A stretch of DNA of 64,000 nucleotides, taken from NCBI GenBank assembly GCA_017311185.1, contig JAESUZ010005169.1, forward strand, positions 2,296,501 to 2,360,500, given 5' to 3'. The stretch is from Proteles cristata cristata (Eukaryota; Chordata; Mammalia; Carnivora; Hyaenidae). Position numbers and translations under genes: made by a program. A model generated the notes under the pieces. The model saw only the letters and a list, made by a program, of their open reading frames with translations, searched no databases and had not been told where the DNA came from. Shown here piece by piece: positions 57,487 through 64,000 of the stretch (its first letter is position 1; the number at the start of each line of letters is the position of its first letter).

Positions 57487-58644
57487 TTCCTTACTCCCTA
57501 TACTGTTTCCTAAATAATATCACATCAGTACTGATACTGATTTAATATAACTTTTTGTCTAAGTCTTTTTTTGATCCAACTTATAGTTAGATTCATGGCA
57601 CATAAATTTAACTCACACTGAGAAGGGCATCGCTATAAATAGTAAGATACTAAATTCATTAAATGAATAAATGAATGAAACACTGCTATAGTTAGCTCTC
57701 CATCATGTTTTAGAATGTTTAGAGAAGATACTTGATTCACACTTCTCTGCAAGAATGACTTCATCTCAGTATTTACACAATATTTTAATCTTTTTAAACA
57801 TTTTCTAGACTAAGGTCTAAATTTGATGCTCTCATTCTGCATGAAGGACAGCTAATTATTAACAGTCATTTTCACAGAGGATATCCTATTCTCCAGAGAT
57901 AAGACTAATGTAAGATGAGTAAGATGTTAAATACACATTTTCAGGAGTGATAAAATACACAGCAATCAAGATAAATACTAAGTTAATGCAATATTTTAAA
58001 AAAATCAAATCAGCAAACTATGGCCCATATATTGGCTACCAGTTTTGTTAGTGAAATTTTATTAGAAGTAGCAACACAAGGTAATGTGGGTTCCATGTCA
58101 CTGGGATTTAGAAAAAAAAAATCCTTGCTGATATTGATTAAATCACATCCTAATAGAAGTCAACACTTAATTCAGTCTGTTAATCTGATTAAGTGGTATC
58201 TGAGGAATACAGAATATCAAAGTTTTTAAAATCGTAGAAAAATAATCATGAGTATTACAAAGATCTTAGTCTTTGAACACTTTTCCTCCAACAAACAAAA
58301 CATGTCAGTCACTACACTCTTACTTGGACAAACTCTTCCAATTTTATTTAGGCTATTATAACACTTTTAATTATATGGGCCTCTATAGATCTATGTTGAA
58401 CGATTCAAGAAGACAAGAGATGTAAACCCTTCTAATTTGATGAAACACTAAAATGGTCTTAGCAACATACATATGTTCAAAGCATACTAATAGTTTTAAA
58501 TGGTGAGATTTTTTTCCTTGAATCACAGAGACAAAAGGTATATAACAAGATAACATATATATTATTTATATTCATATCATTATTTACTGATGACAACTAT
58601 ACCAAGAACATTATTAGATAAATAAATAAAAGACACATAATACA
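57487..58644. other. Anonymous AT-rich sequence
   Basis: No repeat or gene recognised. Confidence 0.45.
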
Positions 58645-58765
58645 ATTTAGGAATTATCATTCATACTTTATAGATTCAGAGACCTGATGTAAGCTAACTG
58701 CTGGTGGACAACCATTTCAACAGATTTCTCACCCAAAAGTCCATGGTCTTTCTACTAAAACACAT
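58645..58765 (-). mobile_element. MIR fossil (antisense)
   Basis: aattatcattcatactttatagattcagagacctgatgtaagctaactgctggtggacaacc...acccaaaagtccatggtctttctacta follows antisense MIR (attatccccattttatagatgaggaaactga...gactccaaagtccatgctctttccacta). Confidence 0.68.
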
Positions 58766-60337
58766 GACTGAAAATAAACTTAGAAATTATTTAACCCAAC
58801 TTCCCTTATCACTACGAAGAAAATTATTCTTGTCCTGATTGAAAACAGAATCAGTCTATGTATCAATTCTTCTGACAGTCCAGAACAGGGCTTTTTCTGT
58901 TACCCATGATAGTATAAGTACAGTTGCCTCACATGGACCCATTTACTGGAGATGCACCCATCCATGGCTGTTAAGATGCTCAGAGCTGTAATTTTGTCTA
59001 CATCAGCAGCCATCATACTCAGAAACGCTGAGGGAGGGAACTGAAGCCTATAGCCAATGATTGATGGGGGTTGCTAAGTACTCAGCCCCCTCACTTCAAA
59101 GTGAGACAGCTGAGGTGCCATTGAGGCTCCAGATTCTCTGTGAAATCATATTGAACCTTAACTTAATCCAAACCATACTTTTCTTTGGCTTTTTCCCATC
59201 TATCCTGTGGCCTCATTGCCTCACAGGTTTTCCTCTTGAGGTCACTCCTGCAAATCACGTCTGCAACAATCATCCTCTCAGAACCTGCCTATATAAAATT
59301 CACACTAAAATATCCATGTTGACTATCTTTTTTAGGTATTTCTTTATTTTTATTTTATTTTTTTAAATACCCCATCCTTTAACAAGCAAAAGCCTTTACT
59401 CTTTTTAGCTTCATCACTGAACTGGGTAAAAACAAAAATGAAAAATATGACCTCCAGATAAGCATGCAAATTAAAAGCTTTTGAAGAAAATCAACAGGGG
59501 GAAAAATACACCAGTCTAAAACTTTCTTTTCAGATTAAATAATAGTCCAAACCTCTCATGAAAATATATGACTACATAAAATTATTTTAAAAGTACGAAT
59601 CTTCTCTTTTCTTAAATATCATACATTTTCTTTGTCTTTTTGTACCTTTGATTTAAACTGTACCACATATCAAATATTATATTCAGGTATTTTCTTAAAA
59701 ATGTTGTCCTGATGACTTTGACTAAATTGACAGTTACTCCCTGAAATGCGAAAAATACTGTATCAGCACTTTCCATGTTTCCTTTCTGTGACAAAGGAGG
59801 AAGGGTACCCTCTCCTACCAAAGGCAGTAAATGTTTCTACACGGGCTCTGATCCTCATTTCTTTTTTTCTTTATAGAGGCTACATATGTCTATTTTTTTT
59901 TCTGCTGCATCTTCAGGCCATAATGACTATTTCCATTGTATTTTCCATATATATATATATGTGTGATTATATATATTATATATATACATACGTTTTATAT
60001 ATATATAAAAGATTCCAAAAACATTCCCTGGTCCTAAGCTTCCCCTAGTTACTTCTGTGTCTCTCTACTTACCTCATTTGATCCAGTCAGTTTCAGCTTT
60101 AAAAACTTGCTTTCTGTTCTTTGTCTAGTGGACATACATGTTCTAGATTTTTCCACTACATATTTGTTCACTTTTTAAATGGTTCCTCTTCCTGTTTCCA
60201 CCTAAATAAATATATTTCTAGCACAATGTGCTTTCTAGGCAGTGGATTCCAAAATTCAGTCCCTTATTGGCATCTTTAGATTTTTCACCCTTCTTTTAAA
60301 TATGATCTATCTACACCGAAATCTCTGCCTGTCTTCC
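58766..60337. other. Anonymous sequence with (AT)n
   Basis: Includes AT-rich simple sequence at 59947-60009. Frames of about 100 codons at 59061-59366 and 59746-60048 look random, and the second runs through the (AT)n. Confidence 0.45.
59947..60009. repeat. AT-rich microsatellite
   Basis: (AT)n runs broken by gtgtgat, attat and acatacg. Confidence 0.88.
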
Positions 60338-60590
60338 ACAACTCAGGGACATACACCAGACCCTGTTCTAAGTGCTATGAATATGTATGATATCATACAT
60401 ATGCATATAATATATAATCAACATACAAAACTTACACATACATCAATATAAATAAGGCCTTTGGCCTCAGTGAGATTATAACTTACTAAGACAATATAAT
60501 ACTATATATAGTTACCATTCAGTCCAGAAAAGCACTTTGTAGAGAAATAAGGAGGAATTAGAAGATAGTATCATAGTGTGCACCAGGCAT
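60338..60590. repeat. Ancient mammalian repeat, family unresolved
   Basis: acaccagaccctgttctaagtgctatgaatatg and aataaggcctttggcctcagtgagattataacttacta resemble a mammalian-wide repeat (taccaggcactgttctaagtgctgggaatacag...aatccctgccctcatggagcttacattcta). Contains the palindrome at 60381. Confidence 0.42.
60381..60402. repeat. 22-bp perfect palindrome
   Basis: atatgtatga followed by its complement around a central gatatc, identical to its reverse complement over 22 bases and centred at 60391/60392. Confidence 0.9.
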
Positions 60591-60910
60591 ACCTAAACGA
60601 GTATGGGGTCAAATACTGTTTATGGAATGTTTTCCAGAGGAAGTTCTATTTAACCATATTTGTACTTGAATTTAATGAATAAGATTAACTTAATAGAGGT
60701 ATATCAAACTTTGTACCCAGAAAATGGAAACTATAGCATTTATAGTATTAAGGACTTTTAAATGTGATTATTTAAGAGGCAACAAATAAAATCTCAGTAA
60801 GTTTCCATATAGGACATATATTTTCCACATAGGACATAGAACATATTTTTTTAACACCTTGAACTAATACAATTTTAAATCCATGATAAAAAGAAAAAAA
60901 TCAAACTCCT

Positions 60911-61123
60911 GGAGTGCCTGGGTGGCTCAGTCAGTGAAGCATCTGACTTCAGCTTAGGTGATGATCTCACAGTTTGTGAGTTCAAGCACCATGTTGGGCT
61001 CTGTGCTGAGGGCTTAGGGCCTGCAGCCTGCTTTGGATTCTGTGTTTTCCTCTCTCTCTGCCCTCCCCTGCTCCCATTCTGTCTCTCTCTCTCAAAAATA
61101 AACTTTAAAAAAGTTTAAAAAAT
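60911..61123 (+). mobile_element. CAN SINE
   Basis: gtgcctgggtggctcagtcagtg head, ggctctgtgctgagggcttagggcctg body, CT tract, caaaaataaac tail. TSD aatcaaactcct (60899-60910) and aatcaaactact (61124-61135). Confidence 0.93.
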
Positions 61124-61135
61124 AATCAAACTACT

Positions 61136-63481
61136 CAAATCATTTTATTTCAGAAAATATTTCTAGATAACTCCTCAATCAAGGAGACAATAAATGTAAA
61201 ACAAAACCAATAAGAATAACAAAATCATGACATATAGAAATTTACAAAATATCATCAATGTTCTATTCTGATATGTATATGTAAATGAATTTATTACATC
61301 AAGAAAAATATAAGTCTGAATACTCATCTTATAAACATTAAATAAACAATCTATATAAAGTAGAAAGCAAAATAAAGATATCTGCAATTCATCAAGTGCC
61401 AGAAAAACAAAGATATAAATAAAAAATATATTTAGTGAATCAATGAAATATACAAGCTTTTTTTTTTTTTTTACAAACTTCACTTAAGAAGAACCACCAA
61501 TATCAAAGAAAATTTATTATTAAGACTCTCATAATAAACATTAAGGAGATTAAATTATTAAAAAAAACTATGTTTTAGAAACTTGAAAAATACGTATAAA
61601 ATGGGCAACTTTTCTTGGTAAAATGCAATTTGACTTAACTAACTCAAGAAGTAAAGAACTTGGATAAATAAATTACCATGTGGACCATCTGTTGAAAAAA
61701 TTCTGAGAAAGGTTAATTTATTTTTTTTACACTAGTTAAAAAAATTTTCCTACATTTCTACCACCTGCAACTATAATCATAATTTTGAGAATATTAGGGG
61801 CAGGCTCACCTATAATTTTTACAGGACACGGACAATAAATATAAACCAAGTCCTACCTACTAATCATATGTTTGAATATTTAAAAGGTAAAAATAAGATA
61901 TATAGCTAGAAATTATAAGATATGGCATCCCTCCTATTCACAACAGATAAAATTTTCAAGTATATGTACATGAAACTAAAACTTCATATAACTGCAAACT
62001 GGTAAAATAGTAAAAAAAAATAATTGTTTTATTTAATTGTTTAATAGATATTATACATGTTGGTAGCTAATGGGTGGGAAGTTTATATGAATAATAAAAC
62101 AAAAGTATTTTTTTTTAAGACCTGCATGGGTTTATTCTATACATTTATGATTCTTCCATTTTATCCAAATCACTAGTTAGGTTAAGTCAAGATTTTGACA
62201 CAACTCTTTTGAAGTTCTCCATTATTTTTTAAATTTCATTATAAATTGTTATTATATTGCTCAAATTTCACTTTCTCACACATTGCAACTATGAGATTTA
62301 ATTTCTCTTTTTTCAAAAATTTCAATGAGGCATAGTACCAAAAAAATAAAAAATTACAAAGAATATCAGCATGTTTTTCAGCTGCCTAAAATCACTCTTC
62401 TTTTGAAATTTAGAAAACTCATTTTTTCTAAAAAGATTTAAAATAACTTAAATCTTTTCCAAAGTAAAATAACCAAATTTAAATCTGATTTTTTTGTAAG
62501 CCATGCCAAATAACTGTTGATAGCACAAGCTGGAAATTAATTTGATTTTCTGCCAAAGATCCACAATCTGCTTTTAGTGTATCTCATGTCTTATGTTTAT
62601 TAAATAAAATTGTTTTTACAGGATTTAGATGGCATTATCATTGTGTTTTAAGGAGTTTTAAGGTCAAATTTTATGTGTGCTTCACATGATGTTTCATCTT
62701 TGGATAGACGCAGGAAGCATCTTATGTAATACTTAAATTTTTCAAAGAATATCATTGCTATCAGCTTAATAACATGAAGTATGGACTGTATGTGGAAAAA
62801 ATAAAGCTTTTGATTTCAAGTCAAAATTCTAGCTTGTGCATTTTCTTCTTGTTCTTGACAATATGTACATTATTCAAGTGAAACTAAAGTTTTAATTTTT
62901 GAGACTAAATTAAATGTTAAATATTTTATAAAATAAAAAAAAATCATAATTCTTGTATTTAAGAACACATGTTGCCAGTATAAAAACTGGAAGCATGCCT
63001 TACTCATGTTACTTGTAGAACTACTTCTACACAAATCTGAGAGAAATATGTGTTTTTAATACCACAGAATATTTTTCAGGACTGCATGCAACTACTGCAC
63101 ACTGTCAGGACATGCCTGTATGAGGAACAGATAGAGAAGCAAGAAAATGGAAACCCATCTTTCAGGGGAAGTGAGTACACCAGAATCTATGAGATTCATG
63201 TTAAGAGAAAGGACTTAGCAGCTTGATTTATTTTCTGTTGCTTAAATTTCACTGTTCTGAAATAGATAGTGGCACAACTCACACACTTTGCAGGCATGTG
63301 GCTATAGTTCCCTCTTGTTCTGAGGCTTAAGGTGAGAGATGTAGAGAAATGTTCCTCTCATGCAGTGATGGGTGCTTGCAGGAGCTCTTCTGCCCAGGTC
63401 TTGCAATGCTAATGAGAAGAGGATCCAATATAAGGCAACATGCCAATTATCTTGAGGACGGCATTGAAAGAAATAGGGAGA
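61136..63481. other. Very AT-rich anonymous sequence
   Basis: 2.3 kb, with homopolymer A and T runs (e.g. 61459-61472). No repeat or gene recognised. A 102-codon minus frame (61175-61483) is Phe/Leu/Ile-rich because of base composition. Confidence 0.5.
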
Positions 63482-63493
63482 GGGGCGCCTGGG

Positions 63494-63505
63494 TGGCTTA
63501 GTCGG
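63494..63505 (+). promoter_or_regulatory. Pol III A box of young SINE
   Basis: tggcttagtcgg, matching the tRNA A-box pattern TRGYNNARNNG closely. It works with the B box at 63550. Confidence 0.7.
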
Positions 63506-63549
63506 TTAAGCGTCCAACTTTCGCTTAGGTCATGATCTTGCGGTTCGTG

Positions 63550-63560
63550 GGTTCGAGCCC
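63550..63560 (+). promoter_or_regulatory. Pol III B box of young SINE
   Basis: ggttcgagccc, a perfect match to the GGTTCGANNCC consensus, 45 bp after the A box. The internal promoter of this copy is intact. Confidence 0.8.
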
Positions 63561-63690
63561 CACGTCGGGCTCTGTGCTGACTGCCAGCTCAGAGCCTGGA
63601 GCCTGTTTCAGTCTGTGACTCCCTCTCTCTCTCTGACCCTCCCCTGCTCACACTGTTTCTCTCTCTCTCTCTCTCCTAGAAATAAATAAA

Positions 63691-64000
63691 AATAGAACTC
63701 TGACAATGCCATTGAGCCCCTGAAATAATCAACCCTAGAACAGACCTCCCTCTAGAATTCTTATAGCAGAAAAGAAAAGTTCATTAATTTAGGTCATTTT
63801 TCATTGGCATTATCAGTCAGGATTCAAAGAGGAAAGTAGAACCTATTTTATGTATTTCTGCTATGTAGAATTTGACGTAGAATTTAAGAAAACATTTGAA
63901 TATGTAGGGTAATGGAAGACAAGGAAGCCATCACTGAACATCTCAACCTAAGCTAAATAAAGTGTGAGGTTCTCAGCATTCATGTGTAATGCTAAAGAAT
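63691..64000. other. Anonymous non-coding sequence
   Basis: End of window; nothing recognised. Confidence 0.45.

Larger units (their letters stand above)
63482..63690 (+). mobile_element. CAN SINE, young subgroup
   Basis: ggggcgcctgggtggcttagtcgg head, ctgactgccagctcagagcctgg body, gtttcagtctgtgactccc, CT tract, tcctagaaataaat tail. CpGs in the head and B box are kept. The short aaatag on both sides is the only TSD candidate. Confidence 0.96.

Noticed and set aside
63482..63560. tRNA-like sequence
   Set aside because: It is the tRNA-derived head of a SINE with Pol III boxes, not a tRNA gene. The same applies to the other 23 copies.
1..64000. CRISPR array, phage or bacterial defence system
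   Set aside because: No regularly spaced repeats or prokaryotic gene layout. Everything fits a carnivore nuclear genome.

Overview
The window is 64 kb of AT-rich mammalian DNA, from an intergenic desert or a very large intron. I find no protein-coding exon, processed gene copy, structural RNA gene, CRISPR array or prokaryote-like system. All open frames are short. The only ones that encode a recognisable protein are broken remnants of LINE-1 ORF2. Twenty-four copies of the carnivore tRNA-derived SINE (CAN SINE / SINEC type) place the host in Carnivora. The wording of the youngest copies suggests a feliform (cat, hyena, mongoose or civet side). The species cannot be fixed from sequence alone, and the youngest SINE group differs from the domestic-cat form I know.

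Layout. 1-5.2 kb: a C-rich tract, a SINE, an old hAT MITE, a SINE split by a clean solo retroviral LTR (4-bp target duplication), and an old L1M/HAL1-like fragment with another SINE in it. 5.2-19.1 kb: mostly anonymous sequence, with an L1M fragment split by a SINE, MIR remnants, a 158-bp duplicated block (9.5 and 11.9 kb), three SINEs, a 37-bp tandem duplication, an L2-like stretch and a MaLR-like LTR. 19.1-22.4 kb: a younger L1 with a 5' end and a 3' end but no ORF1 and little ORF2, carrying two later SINEs. Its target duplication lies 172 bp beyond the L1 5' end. 22.4-33.4 kb: an older L1 3' end, MIRs, a purine-rich tract, two SINEs and microsatellites. 33.4-37.7 kb: a SINE cluster (six copies in 4.3 kb), two of them inside an old hAT MITE. 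37.7-46.3 kb: old L1M pieces, a (GT)n tract, then two same-subfamily young L1 insertions 0.3 kb apart, one of which splits a SINE. 46.3-64 kb: MIR and L2 fossils, old L1 ORF2 fragments and seven SINEs, the last one young and CpG-rich.

Nothing here works as an operon or pathway. The biology is a layered record of retrotransposition: MIR/L2/hAT first, then L1M/MaLR, then SINEs, the ERV LTR and young L1s. Insertion order can be read from nesting and target-site duplications (TSDs). The most unusual objects are the internally deleted L1 with a possible 5' transduction, the LTR-in-SINE nest, and the unexplained 158-bp paralogous pair. Family names rest on remembered consensus sequences; no database search was run.
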